DNA of 64,000 nt, taken from Mermis nigrescens (Eukaryota > Nematoda > Enoplea > Mermithida > Mermithidae). The position numbers and the translations under genes were made by a program. How positions within the stretch are numbered: the first letter of the stretch is position 1; every line of letters begins with the position of its first letter. The stretch covers positions 17,239,877 through 17,303,876 of the forward strand of contig JAVLUZ010000157.1 of assembly GCA_036768485.1 (NCBI GenBank). Reading direction: 5' to 3'. This document shows positions 22,804 through 35,403 of this stretch, in pieces. The notes under the pieces are model-generated. The model made no database searches and had not been told where the DNA came from. It saw only the letters and a list, made by a program, of their open reading frames with translations.

Positions 22804-24093
22804 AAATGAAAGCATGAATTTATGATACGATTTTATTTATATGAAATTAAATTTAAAAATATAAATATTTTCATCTTCGCATTAAATTTTATAAGCGAAT
22901 AACCGTATTGCTGTTAAGCCGTGCTGTGAGTTATTGATCAACAAATTAGCCAAAATAATAATTCAAAAATTTAGTCAGTCAGACCAGAGAAACATGCCAG
23001 CCTAAGCGTCGTTTGAACGTGATATGTTCTGAAATATTTTTATTGGTTGATTTAACTGATTATTACGTTATCTAATTTTCAGAATTTTGAAAAAAACGAA
23101 ATAATTTATCAATTAGCTGGTTTCGCTAAATCGGGTTTTGCCGTGCGTGCCTTTCGATTTTTTAGATATAGAAGAAATATATTTCTCTTGCCCCTAGGTT
23201 CGTAGTGAATTTTCCAATTTGCATACATGACATGGTTTATATAAGCTTGTAGATTGAAGGGTTAAAACAAATTTGCATCTTATGCATGAATTTGAATTGT
23301 TAAGAACGTATTTTCTTCCCTGATTGCCCATAGCGAGGTGCTGAGTGTAAAGAAATGTAGTTTTTTGATTTGTATGTTAATGTTTTAGATTTATAAATTT
23401 ATCTTACAATCGATTATTCACAATTCCACAGATTATTCTCCATTCTTTCTAAAGGAGCAGCGCTGATATTGCAAATAACCTTATGATTTGCGACTTGTAT
23501 TCAATACCCGGCAAGCAAAAGAGAAACGCCAATTCTGAAAAAATCCTTGTAAAGTTTCAGTAAGACCTAACAAAAATAATTCAGTCCCTTAAAAATGTGC
23601 TCCTGTCCGCACATCTCGAACGTGGATTTCAGAAACTGCACTTAATAAAATTTAATGACAATAAAAACTCTCGGAAGTAGTGAAAAAAGTTAATCAAGCT
23701 AATGTCAGCAGATAATGAAACAATGTTACTAGCTGATTTTTTCAATCGTTTTCAACCCGCGAAAATTCGCATAATAAATCGACAAAAAAGATTATTCATT
23801 CCATTTGATAAAACTCTCGAGCAAATAAGGTCATTAACTATCCATAGGGCTAATTTGCAGAAATTATTTCCATTTTTGCTTCAGCGGAATTTGAAAATTC
23901 GTTTAATAATGAATCCAAGGCATAACAAAAGGCCGAAGGGCAACATCATAAAGACTAATTAGCATCGAGTTAGCTATCTATTGCAAAAGCTCATTTTTGC
24001 TACAGTAATACACACAATTATGTCTTTAATTAAGTAATTCAATGTCGACTTTTAATGAGGCAAAAATTTAACACTCAAATCACTCAAACGAGT
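22804..24093. other. Upstream region of GPCR copy A, no gene seen
   Basis: AT-rich, with one 86-residue open frame (23702-23962, plus) that is basic, AT-coded, lacks splice context and is not recognised. It may contain the receptor's promoter but shows no clear motif. Confidence 0.35.
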
Positions 24094-24101
24094 GTGAATG
24101 G

Positions 24102-24295
24102 CAGGGGCGGATTTAAGGGGAGGCAGGGGGCGGCCGCCCCCATTGGCCCAAAATAGTACGCAAAACTGAGATTTTTGAGCTATTTTTTAGCGATTTTTAG
24201 GTTAAGACGGCTAATTTTTCCGCCCAAGTCATGTTTCCGCCCCCTCCTTCCTTAGGGGTACCGCCCCCTTTAGGAAAATCCTTGATCCACCACTG
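24102..24295. mobile_element. hAT-type MITE, copy 2 (inverted), with 8-bp target duplication
   Basis: This 194-bp element begins CAGGGGCGGATTTA and ends GATCCACCACTG, flanked by GTGAATGG on both sides (24094-24101 and 24296-24303). The interior matches the copy at 6623-6809 in reverse. Confidence 0.85.
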
Positions 24296-24504
24296 GTGAA
24301 TGGTCTTTGAAACATCCAATCATTATAGCCACGCAATAGAGCGAATCTTACAGGTGAAAAGACGCAAGGATAGTCTGGGCTAGAGTATTTACTTCTTTTT
24401 CGACGTCAACAGGACTGCTTACCGAGACGGAATGCCAAAGAAATTGACGAAAAGTAATGTATCGGCGAAGAAATTAAAGGTTAAATTTCAATTAATGTTC
24501 GTTC

Positions 24505-25225
24505 TACAGGGTGTCTCATAATGATTTACCCTACCCGTGTAGCCATATGACTGGAAGCTACATACGATTGCAATATACCATCTTGTAGAGAATCAAATTC
24601 TCGCGTCATACAATTTACATCGAGTAGTTTACACTTTGCGTTTGTTATTTACACACGAGGAAAATAGAAGTCATCACAAAATCGTGTTTTGTTTCCTCTG
24701 AAAATGAGGTTTGATTGCAAAACTGCTTGTCTTCTTGATTGAATTCAAGCTTCCGAATTTAACAAGCTAGGTTAGCCGGAGTTACATTCATTTCTATTAA
24801 CTGAAAATGAAAACTTGGGAGAAATTGTTAAAGATCCAATGGAGCATTTGATGCATTAGGAGGCAGGTCAAGGACGTTACTCGAGGGAAACATTGAGAAG
24901 AAATTTGGATCTCGTCTTGACCGAATTAGAATTTGACACTGAACCGCTTTAAAACCTTTTGTGCTCAATGCCAGAACGTTTCCAACAAGTTATGGAAGCA
25001 ACTGGCGGTGAATCTGATTATTGTTCAAAGTTGTTAAATTGTTTCAATTTTTCAAGCATTTTTGCTGTTAAGCTTTAAAATGACACAAACCCATATGAAT
25101 ATTGATTTTGAAATAGCTCAATAAATGCACAATTAAATTCTCTACAAGGTGGTATATTGCAATCGTATGTAGCATCGACCCATAGGGCTACAGGGGTAGG
25201 GTAAATCATTATGAAACACCCTGTA
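24505..25225 (+). mobile_element. DNA transposon remnant with ~90-bp inverted ends and a transposase tail
   Basis: The ends TACAGGGTGTCTCATAATGA and its complement at 25225 match over about 90 bp, including TAGCTACATACGATTGCAAT-like blocks. Near 24960-25076 the plus strand reads MPERFQQVMEATGG and runs to a stop; this resembles the C-terminal end of an IS630/Tc1-like transposase. The upstream interior is full of stops, so this is a deleted, non-autonomous copy. Confidence 0.65.
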
Positions 25226-25229
25226 TATG

Positions 25230-27400
25230 AATTTATGTATTAATCGAAAATATATTCTTTGGGTTGATCGTTAAAAATATTCCAGACGCTCAAAGTAGGC
25301 AACCTTCGTCGCTGTCCAATCGAGATAAGGCGTTAATATCCTGAATAATTTTCGCGCTAAAACCACTCTTCTCGAATAATTATTTAAGCGCTAATTTTGG
25401 TTTTATTCTCTCACTCAAAGCTCGCTCGAATTTGATTATGAGAAAGAAAATTTTATCACTAATACCAGCTGTTAAAATACAAAATGACAAGATATATAAT
25501 AAATGCAATTACGAATTAGTAAAGGGACATGCGAGTCAATGGAATGACAAAATAAATTTTTTCATTAATTCCTGATTAAGTCTAGCTTAAGCCTAAATAT
25601 AATATCAGTCGGCTTGAGCAGTGCTTAAAGATGACTCCTTAAATTAAAATAATAAAGTCGGTTTTAAATCTAGGGTAACCCCGAGTTGAGAAAAGAAAAC
25701 TAATTTTCTATATACGCTCCAGCAGAGTAGCAATAAATTAGATTACAAATACGTAACTTTGAAATCAAGAGCATTCTTGGTGCTAAATTTTTTTACATCA
25801 AAGGCAAAATTCATCTAATCAATTAAAGGATTAAATTTTAGATTTATGTGAAAAATCGATACATCGTGAGGTTTATAAAAGAATCGAAAAATTTATATAT
25901 ATTAATAAAGTTATTTTTCGACATTTTCTCTTTAAATTATATCTATTAACAGTATTCTTTCAAATTTTATTGGTCCATCACCCAAGCCTAGGTTTTCTAT
26001 TAATTCATTAAATCTTGATCCCTCAGGTTTATCAATTTAATCAATGAATTTATTAATTTAATTTCAAGTCATTAATTTATTTTTTTGAATTCAATTCTAT
26101 ATTTTTTCAAATGTTTATTATCTTTATTCGATTTATTTTCTATAATTTACATTTAATTTATAAATTAATCCTATGCGTTCATCCCTAGGTATCTTTAACT
26201 TTATCCTCATTCCTTAATCTCAAATCAATGGCTAGGGATCTACGCTTACATTTATGTATAATTTGTAAATCTACTCAAACACATTTGAATATGTGAAAAA
26301 TCTCAGTCAATACCTGTTTAAGTTTTCAAGGTATCTTTTAACACCTCCTTCCCATACTGAATTGCTAGCATTTTATTTTATATATAATTATAGATGACTC
26401 TAGCGTTGAGTAGATATTTATTCTATAGTATTCAGATATCATTAATTCCCTCGACTGTTGACTGCCTGAAAAAATGACTAAATAGTCTCAAAATTTCGAA
26501 GTATTCCAAGATAAAAAACCGAACACGTATAGTTACTTAAGCTTAGTCTAGACAACCGAATCATCGACCAGGGTGTGTACTTAGATGCACTCATGAGACT
26601 TTTATATCTTAAAGTATGTATTGGATATATCGGATAATATGACTAGAAGTCCACTAAAAAAACCAGAAAAATTTAGTTACATTGACGGGCTTGGCAAATT
26701 AATCGAACTGTACGTTCTTCTTCTTACAACTTTTTTTGGGTCAGACAGATAAATAACTTCATTACTAGAGGATGCGTTGCTCGCTGATTAGTCGGCTGAG
26801 TTTTCTGCTGAAAAGAGGCGAAAATATATATAATCGGTGGATAATGAGAAATGGAAAAAAATAATCATAAAAATTTGGCATCGTTTATACTTGTTCCGCT
26901 GATTGTGCCTTTTTTCGAGCTTTCTACGCTGAATCGTAGTCATTCTTTAATTTTTCCGCGATAAAATGAGTCATAATTAGCCAGTGTGAAGTATTGCAAA
27001 GCAATACCGTCTATCACTGCAAAACTTACCAATCAATATCATATTTACTGCTTACCTTTAAAAGCATTCTTATAACTAATCATCACGTGATATTTTAAAC
27101 TAGGAGATTAGATAGAAAGATACTGCTGGACCTATGGTTTTATCCAATACAAAATTATAATAGTTTTCTTGATTGTTTCAATAGTTTAATGCAAAAGTAA
27201 GCATGCTCTCTATAGGCAGCAAGAATAATTATTGAAAAGAATGCGCTAAGTTACTCGCACAAATAAGAATTTGAGATTAGAATTGAACAAGGAAGTTCAA
27301 AATAAAATGACCAAATTAATAAACAAAATCCCAAAAAGGTCCGAAAACATATTGTTCCTTATTCCGCAGCGTGCAAATGGTAGGCAGACCCTTCCACAAG
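25230..27400. other. AT-rich intergenic DNA, nothing recognised
   Basis: No long open frame, no clear repeat family and no RNA gene seen. Confidence 0.4.
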
Positions 27401-27406
27401 TCACCA

Positions 27407-27908
27407 CTAACACTTATTCCGAAAATTGCGGCAAAAATATTGTTCAAAGAAATGTGACAAAGTAATGAAAAATATGTTTTGCCGTAAATACAAATTAATG
27501 TTGCCTCCATTGATGATGTTGATGAGGTTTTTCAGTACATGCTTTCGGTTGATCGTATTATTTAATGTATTCATAAAATATAGCCTTGAGGAAGAAGACA
27601 GGTTTTTCAGGCCCAGGCTTCGTTCTTCCCAAGCTGACTGGCTCACAAGGTAAACAAGCTAGCTTTCCTTTAGAAAATAGAATAAATTGATAACGTGGCC
27701 GTTGAATGATTTTAGCAGAATGAATTATCGCAAAAAAGAGCTTTAATATTAAAATGTGTAGGTCGATGAGAAGGCTATCAACGGTCTGTTTTAACCTTGG
27801 TAACGACACGCAGGCAAGGGCAGAATTCAGGTATTCGAAAAATGTAAAAATGCCTGCAGTTAAGAAAAGAACGCAAAAACCTTCTAATAATGGCAAGATT
27901 TCTCTCAT
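27407..27908 (-). CDS. Possible coding island, unknown
   Basis: Two minus-strand frames overlap (27558-27908, 116 residues; 27407-27646, 79 residues), and plus-strand frames cover the same DNA. The 116-residue frame has two hydrophobic stretches (FCVLFLTAGIFTFF and a second around ILILKLFFAII). An acceptor-like TTGTGAG precedes the second frame. I cannot choose the strand; it may be a decayed transposon gene or an exon. Confidence 0.2.
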
Positions 27909-28178
27909 AAAGCTCTATATTAACATCTATAAAATCATTCGCTCAAAATCTTTACAAATTACATTTTTGATGTCTAACTTGTTTCCTGTATACCTTGAAT
28001 TTAACTGCCGCGGATTTTTTCAGACGTGAGTTATTTCTTTAGCTTCTGGGCGCTCTGAGCCTTAGATTAGGCATTTTATTTTTGACCAGATTATTTTCGT
28101 TCTTTAAAACAGAAATTGTCGCCAAGAATCCCGAAGCTTACATAGATTTACTGTCGCAAAGCTTAATGAGTATTATCA

Positions 28179-28205
28179 TGGGTAGCGCGTTAGCGCGCAC
28201 CTATA
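28179..28205. repeat. Terminal hairpin of composite copy 3
   Basis: GGGTAGCGCG-TTA-GCGCGCACCTA, an imperfect palindrome matching the other tails in reverse. Confidence 0.7.
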
Positions 28206-28767
28206 ATATATTTAGGTACCCTTAATACCTGTGCTCCTACTAGACGAACGGAACACATCTGGAAGGTGGTATTTTTTATAAAACAGATAATAAAAAACTC
28301 GATGGAAGTTTTTTATTTATGTTTACACTTAAAACCGAGTTTGTAATGAGCGTGGAAAGTTTTGGCGTATCGGTATAACACATACAAACCTGTGACGGTT
28401 TTCTCGCCCAGCTTGTACACAAGTCAGTATAAATCCCTCGCTCAATTTAATGGTATGGATTTCTAGAGGATAGAATTGTCCAGATGTCACTTTTTTGCTT
28501 TTTTAATTTTGCATCAGTTTTTGAGTGGGAATGTAAATAATGCGAGAAATGTAAGTGTAAAGACAGATTGTGGTCGCATGTTTTGACTTATTCCTTTCTG
28601 CCAATAACTTTAGTTATGGGTCCAAATAAAATTTTTCCGGATCAAAATGTACCAACACCCAAGGGCTACTTTCTGCTTACCTGCAAATTCCTTCACAGTC
28701 AATGCGGACTCAGATCCAGGAGTTAAAAGTTTACAGTGTAGTGGATGGTGTAAAATACAGGTTTTGT

Positions 28768-28998
28768 CCACACCTGGGCGTGGGGGGTTTAGGAGGAGGT
28801 ATGCACCCCCTCCCCGAGAAACCAAAACCATTCCCCGGAATTCGATTTTTTAAAATTTTTTCCGTTTTTTTCGCAATTTTTTGATGCAAATGGATAGTGC
28901 TCGATGAGAAACGTCGAAAAATGGTATTTTTTGCCATACCACTATTTAGGGCAATTTTTTGGCACCCCCCAGAATTTTCTTGCTGCCCACGTATGGTT
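28768..28998. mobile_element. GGGGGTATGC-type short element, copy 2
   Basis: Left end GGGCGTGGGGGGTTTAGGAG, right end TGCTGCCCACGTATGG. Interior blocks match 15914-16165. It is inserted in the satellite body of composite copy 3. Confidence 0.65.
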
Positions 28999-30055
28999 TT
29001 GTTTCAGATTTCTTCGCCAACTTCTCAGCTTATAAGCCGGGGCAAGTTGAATAGAATAAAAATAAATTACGTTTCACAGGCTACACGTCACGGCAAATTG
29101 CGTTTAAATAAACGTGAAATTGAGTTACTTGGGATATGTAAAGTTCGAAATCAGAGGAGTAAGGCGGGTTGAAGAAACACGTTTTCTTCCCTTTTTTAAT
29201 TGGTCACTGTATCAAATAGGATGTGGCACTAAATGTTTTCACACAAAAACCTAATAAAACTTAAATACAACAAACGCGTCCAAATAGAATTTCTTTACAC
29301 TCAATGGAGAGTGAGCTTTCGAGTTCTAAAGTTTACACTCTGCCAGTCCGTAAAAAAGCGTTTTTTTAACCTTTTTTAGTTTGCTAACCCCGACGGTGAT
29401 GAATCAAGACGTTCGAAATCCACTAGAAATATAATCTCAATGGTTACACAACACACGTGAAGGCGTTTCTTTAAAATCAAATTTGAGTAAGTTGTGAAGG
29501 TGTAAAGTTTAAACTCTGGTGTAAAAAAATGTTTTTTGCAGATTTTTTTGTCAGCCAACTTCTCCACTTTTATGAATCATGTTGTGTTGACTACTCTAAA
29601 ATTAAGTACGTATCGACGATTACAAAATACACTTGGTTTGAATTCTCTACACTCAATATTGAGTTATTTTTTGAGGTGTAAAGTACTAGCTCTGTGGTGA
29701 AAAACATTATTGCAATTATTCTGTCAGCTAAGTTCCCCACGTATAGATTGGTATGTCCTAACTTATGTAAAAAATACAGAACGTCTCAAGGATTACACAT
29801 CGCCGCAAGATGCACTTCTTTACACCTAATATTGAGTTAGCACTGGAGCTGCAAAGTTCTAAGTCTGGAATGAAAAACACGTTTCTGCATAGTTATGTCT
29901 CACGATCTTCTTCCATTATGAGTTAGGACATGATTTCAACTCTAAGAACCTTTCGCACATAAGGGTCACTAATTCTACTAGACGAATTAGTTTGCACTCA
30001 ATTGAAGTGTAAAGTAGTTTACACTAAAGTTTTACTTTGCTCCTAGTGTAGTGGA

Positions 30056-30309
30056 GGGTCAGTTTTTTTGTAAAATATCATTCGGAACATCAGGATTACG
30101 AATCGGATTTCAAACATTCTTTACACTCAGCTGTTGTGTAATGTTGACACTAAAAATTAAGTTTAGCTACATGAGCAATGCAAGGGTCAGTTTTTTTGTA
30201 AAATATCATTTGGAACATCAGGATTACGAATCGGATTCCAAACATTCTTTACACTCAGCTGTGTGTAATGTTGACACTAAAAATTAAGTTTAGCTACATG
30301 AGCAATGCA
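30056..30309 (+). repeat. Recent tandem duplication, period about 127 bp
   Basis: Two nearly identical units begin GGGTCAGTTTTTTTGTAAAA at about 30056 and 30184. Only a few differences are seen, so the duplication is younger than the surrounding degenerate satellite. The open frame 30051-30287 arises from it and is not a gene. Confidence 0.85.
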
Positions 30310-30707
30310 AAAGGTAAAGTTTTTTAAAACGTTCTCCGAAACATAAGAAGTTCTTAGTTATATCAGGATTACGAACTTGTCTGCAATTCTCTTTACACCC
30401 TCTATGTGAGTAAACTTTACGCTTCAGCTTAACTTCCCTCTTGTGAGGTTGTGCGTCGTAAGAGTTATGTTTTATCACGAATCATTCACCGGAAAATCAG
30501 GAATACGAATCTTACTTTGCTTTTTTTGGTGATTAAATGGCAGTGCAGAGTTTATACTGAGAATAAATTTTAATTTCAGAACGTTATAGATGGCACCTAT
30601 TTTCAAAATTCTGCTCTTGTGTTTTTCAAGTATTTTATCCAGCTCAGCAAGTTACCTCTGCGTTTATTGATTGATTAACTCAAATTATTCTAATCAAAAG
30701 TAGAATA

Positions 30708-31791
30708 CTGGCAAAGAAAAATGCTTCGATGGAAAAAAAGGACAGTTATACTTGGAATAGTAGATTATTAAAGACATCAAAGGACATAGAAGGAGGTGAC
30801 TCGGAAAAGGTGTCTATGTGCGCAATAAATCATTAGCATCTGCTAAAAATCAGATTAATCTAAGCAACACTGATATCGAAGATTATTTTGCGGCCACTAA
30901 GAACGGTAGGTGTCCTCTCAAAACATTTCTCGGTGATTTAGAGAAGAGTATGAAGAGGGAAACTTTGGCCTGAGATAAGTGACCGATTTACTCGGAGATC
31001 AGTATCGCATTTTCATGGACAATATGTAATAAATATTCCGTTAAGGCTCAATAGATGAATTAAGACATTCGCATCATGCTGTTTATTATGGCTCTACACC
31101 AAAACGTGTTTATGCTAGCATGATGATGTTGATGCAGCTTCATTTTTCCTGCTTCAGTATTCTCCGATATGCTTCTAAAATTTCCGGTCTATGATTAAGC
31201 ATTTTTGCATTTATTTGCATGATTATGTCGATCACTCTTCTTGCGCTATGTCCTGTATTCTTTGGTGCAAACCTGTTTGAACATCCTTAGTGTCTTACCG
31301 CACTTCTATGCCATCACACATTAGCGTGGGTGGTTCGGGGGTATACACCCTGCAGATTACTAGAGACCCCCAGAATCCTATTTTTAGTTACATTTTAGTC
31401 AATGTTTGGCGATTTCCTCTCTCTTCCCCGGAATTTTCTTGCTGCCTATACGCATATGTATGCTATTGCAAGAGCGGTCATTCGGACACATATTTAGTTA
31501 AGGTTAGTAAACAACACGATTTTCATTTTTCTTTTATTTCAGATTGATCACTTGTTCTTAAAGAATAAACTGTTGTGACATTTTTCAAACTAAGGCCGCA
31601 ACTACCTTCTTTGTAGGCCGTGAAATATACTTCAATTTTCGTGTAGATCAGATACATCTGATTTTTAGAATTTATGATTTTTCGCGCCCATAGGAGACTT
31701 TTTCCTAGTCCCCTCCTTTTATGTCTTTCATAATTCGCTATTCCAAGTATATTTGTCCTTTTTGTTCCATTGGAGCATTTTACTTTGCTAG
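30708..31791. repeat. Foldback element (head of copy 3)
   Basis: The arms begin CTGGCAAAGAAAAATGCTTC at 30708 and end GGAGCATTTTACTTTGCTAG at 31791. Both carry AGTATA-ACTTGGAATAG-type blocks. The loop is enlarged by an insertion near 31309-31455. Confidence 0.7.
31309..31455. mobile_element. GGGGGTATGC-type fragment inside the foldback loop
   Basis: Shows GCGTGGGTGGTTCGGGGGTA at the left and CCCGGAATTTTCTTGCTGCC at the right. Shorter than the other copies. A similar fragment sits at the same place in copy 4 (about 54370-54535). Confidence 0.45.
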
Positions 31792-32174
31792 TAGGTAAAT
31801 TGTTAGAAGATTGCAGCCTAGAATTCCCGAAATTATCATCCTCATGTATCTGGCAGTCCGTTCAATTTTATTCCTCTCACTTTTTCGTATATTCATTCCT
31901 TATTTTAAAAGTTTTGTTTTATTTTTTACACTAACTATGAAGTCATCACTTCATTGCACGTCAAGAACATTTAAAGCTGCCTCACATGAAATAATCTTTT
32001 TCGAATTAAGTAGATTATTCGATATACCGTATGGTCTTGTATGTAATTCTTTTTTCATTTTACAGCATACCTACATATGTATTCATTCCTTGATTAATGA
32101 GCATAATAATGATTATATTCGGATTTTCTACTAAATCACTAAAAAAATATTTGATGATAAGCCAGCTTTAACAG

Positions 32175-32548
32175 ATGCCGAATGTTCTTATTGTGAGCTC
32201 AGATTGATAACATTCCAACCAATAAATTTGGTCAAAGCAAGTGAAAGTCTCAAATTCTCTATTCCTAATGCCAGACCAGCCATGGTGCGTACTTGTTTTC
32301 CGGAATACGATGAACCTTTAAAGTTCGCTCAGGTCACTTCGAACTATGGATCTGGACAGATCAACCTTGACTAAGAACAATCGATTGGAATAAATTCATT
32401 GAACAATGTAATTTAGTTTCCGAATTTGTCATCGATTTCTGTAAATGTCATGAAGCAGAGGTGAAAAAATTGTTAAAAACATTAACTATATTTTGTACAT
32501 TTAATTGTTTTTAGGATTTTGGACAGCTGCAAATCATTAAACCTATAA
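32175..32548 (+). CDS. Possible 3' end of an unknown gene, three small exons
   Basis: Exons 32175-32332, 32417-32460 and 32515-32548 join in frame to a TAA stop. The first follows TTTAACAG and ends GCTCAG/gtcact; the second lies between AATTTAG and GCAGAG/gtgaaa; the third follows TTGTTTTTAG. The introns are 84 and 54 nt, a typical short nematode size. The product reads ECSYCELRLITF early and NVMKQRILDSCKSLNL at its end. I recognise no family. Upstream exons are not found. The splice signals are good, but the case rests on them alone; an alternative is a decayed gene with a one-base deletion near 32372, which would restore a longer frame. Confidence 0.35.
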
Positions 32549-32549
32549 T

Positions 32550-32700
32550 AATTCTAGTGCTCTCCCAACATTGTCTCCGATACAAAATTGGCAAGTCTCA
32601 ACATTACACCGCGAGTCTCAAAGAATGCCAGTGCGAGTGTCCGGATCGCCAAAAATAGTCTTGGCTTACGCAAGCACAAATGGACGTTCGGCGGCGTAAG
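32550..32700 (+). other. GC-richer stretch open in more than one frame
   Basis: Two plus-strand frames stay open for about 40-45 codons. One ends at a strong GGC/gtaagt donor near 32695 and contains the residues RKHKWTFGG. It could be an exon of the same locus as 32175-32548 or of an overlapping transcript. Confidence 0.25.
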
Positions 32701-33035
32701 TTAGACTTCCTTAAACTTTAGATTCGCTGTCAGAATTCCGCACACCTCCTCGAACTGCATTTTTGGCGTTTTTCCGTGGTCTTCGTGCGAAAAGTTGGTG
32801 TCGACCTTGAATAGGTAAAATCAAGACTGTGATCAAGGATGGTTGAAAAAGAATTCTGTGGGAGGATCTGATGGGGCGAAAATCGCGACAAATATGCCTG
32901 AATGCAATGCTTAGAGGTCCGTCGGATTCTGGGTTAGATTATGATGAGGCCAACCTCCGTCGAACGTCAAAAATTTGACAGGGGATAGGGGATTATCCAA
33001 CCAATAGTGGTCGTCCTCTCTCATCAAATTAAAGA

Positions 33036-33239
33036 ATGTTTGATCACGCGTACACCGATCTTTTGAGAAAGATAATTTTATCGGCTATTCAGGTAGTTTC
33101 TGGCCGAAAATTGGAGTCTACTTATCCTACTTACCCCGCTAAAATTGGCCGAGGGACCTCCACCCAAAAGATCGAGTCGTTGAATGTTTGTCCAACGCCC
33201 AAGTTAGTTGTACGCCAGGACTCATTGCGACAATCTTGA
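33036..33239 (+). CDS. Weak coding candidate, unknown
   Basis: A 67-codon frame with mixed polar residues and higher GC than its flanks, containing an internal acceptor-like TATTCAG. No domain is recognised and splice partners are unclear. Confidence 0.15.
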   Translation: MFDHAYTDLLRKIILSAIQVVSGRKLESTYPTYPAKIGRGTSTQKIESLNVCPTPKLVVRQDSLRQS

Positions 33240-33329
33240 GGAGACTAGCGATGGCAATGTTAGAACTGATGGCAATGTTGAGACAGTGGCAGTGTTAAAA
33301 CAGCGACGGTGCTGGGACCATAGATGCAC

Positions 33330-35403
33330 GACATGGCCTATCTAGGGGGCTTTACCCATCTGTGGGGGTAAGAAATTAGGCTTTTTTGCACTAATATGAC
33401 CTCAAAAACTCTAATATATGCTAGCTAAAATGGCCTGAGAACTACCTCATTCCACAATTTCTGGTAAATTTTAGGCACATTTGAAGAAAATTCACAATTT
33501 AGCGGAGGCAAAAGAGAGAGAAGTTATTCATTTAATTAAAATTTAATATAGTTCATACGATGATAATTGAATTGAATTTTGTTTTGAACGATTTATTTTT
33601 TAATTATAAATGCACGGACGGCGTTATAGAGAATAAAACAAATAATTCAGAACGGATCGAGCTCATATTTGAACTCAACGTAGCTATCGATCACTTAATC
33701 ATCAGTGCACAACGGTCGAAAAAATAGGAACATAAACGCCAAAAATCTTGATAAAAAAGAAATCAAGACTAAGCCAAGAAGACGTTAAACGAAGAATAAA
33801 CAAAATTGCCCAATGTCTAGAGTAATAAAAGATGTTTGACAAAACTCATACCTATTTTAGTCAAAGCAAAGTCAGGCTGCAAAAATTATAAAATTTATAA
33901 ATTTTAACACAATTTCTGAATAATAGCTTAGACTTAAGTATGATCGAAGAAATCAGCTTCATAGCTTCCAAATTTAAGATTCATTCATCTAACGTGATTT
34001 TTATTTCTTTATTTTTTAAATTTCTTTTATTTTTCGTTTTCAGAGCGACTATCGACCATATACATGCATCGAACATTTGAAACGAGAGTCGAAGCATCAA
34101 ATTAGATCAGCGAATAATTAAACGATTTTCTATTATTCAGAAATTCAATTTTAAATGACCACCATATCTTTGGTGACATGACCTTAATTGAATATTTTTC
34201 TGAAGTTGTAAGAAAAAAAGCGAAATTTTACAGCAAATCTAGTTCATGGATCCCAGATTAGGCCTTTATATAGGGGTTTAAATCTACTGCAATAACTCCC
34301 TCATCCAGAATTTTGGGGACTCGCCGATCAAGATTTTTATCCTTTTTTACGCAATTGTTGCGAATTTTTTTGATTCGAGCTTCTCGCAGAATGGAGTAGC
34401 TACCATCTAAAGTCCTCGAGAAACGCTTACTTAATTATTACAAAAAATGAATAGAATAAGTAAATGATTAAAATCAATCAAGTTTGACTGTACTTACTTA
34501 CTTACTTGATGAATCTTAATTCATAGAAAACCAATAGGAAATTTACTCAATATAACAAGACTCGATAATATTACGAGAGAAAATAGTTCTTCACGTATAA
34601 CTATAAAAAGCTGATTAAAAGTTTTACGAAATGTATTCAAACCACAATATGGTAAAAAACTGATCATTATCGAGTCAACAGATTGATGAAGGATCTAAAA
34701 AGACAGTATATTTTTTAAATTTTCGAAAAATTGAAAAATCTGGAAAGTTATTCTGCGAGAGAAGGTGGATCAAAACGATCCAGGGATAGAGGGATCTGAT
34801 GGTGCGAAATCAATAACAATCGCCGGAGGTTTCATTCCAGGGGTCCACCTGAGTTTTTCAAAGTCATTTTGACAGTCCAGTGGCCCGAACCATACATGGG
34901 AACAATCGAATCCTGGGGGTCAGGGTAGCGTAAAACAGGTAATAATATAAAAATGTACCAAAAATGTATTTGTGGGGAATCAATAGATTTTTTGGAGTCT
35001 ACTGAATTCTCGGAGGGTGTAAACTCTTTTCCGTAAATCCCCTACCCCCACATGTGGTCTGAATTCCTCCAGCCGACAAATAATTAGAAACTTTTTATAA
35101 CTCTCTTGATAGCACGTGGACTGACGTAACTGAATTTCGGTTATTTTAGGCATGTGTAACACACTCAGTCTCAGCGTGTAACAGGGCGGGCTGATTGGAC
35201 GGTCCCCTTTCAAGCAAAGCTGGTCGTACCATTCCTTATGTCAGAAAATTATTTGACCCCCTGCGCCCGATGTTTGGCAATGCACTTTTTAGCCATGCCA
35301 ATTTCGATCAAAAATCTGACTCATGCCACCCCAAAATCGGTCGGGAAAGCCCCAGAAAATTGTAGCCTCTACATGTACGAGTATGCCCAATCTGATCGAA
35401 ATT
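33330..35403. other. 3' flank of GPCR copy B, repeats only
   Basis: AT-rich DNA with fragments of the GGGGG-type family near 34845-35062 (CCATACATGGG and CATGTGGTC-like ends). No gene is supported; the minus frame 34980-35213 spans a repeat. Confidence 0.4.

Larger units (their letters stand above)
28176..31791 (-). mobile_element. Composite repeat element, copy 3 (inverted)
   Basis: Read on the minus strand, the foldback head is at 31791-30708, the satellite body at about 30700-28216 and the hairpin at 28205-28179, ending with ATGAT. The head loop and the body each contain a GGGGG-type insertion (31309-31455 and 28768-28998). Confidence 0.7.

Noticed and set aside
31811..32134. 107-residue hydrophobic plus frame
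   Set aside because: AT-coded, no splice support, and it stops just before the better candidate exons at 32175.
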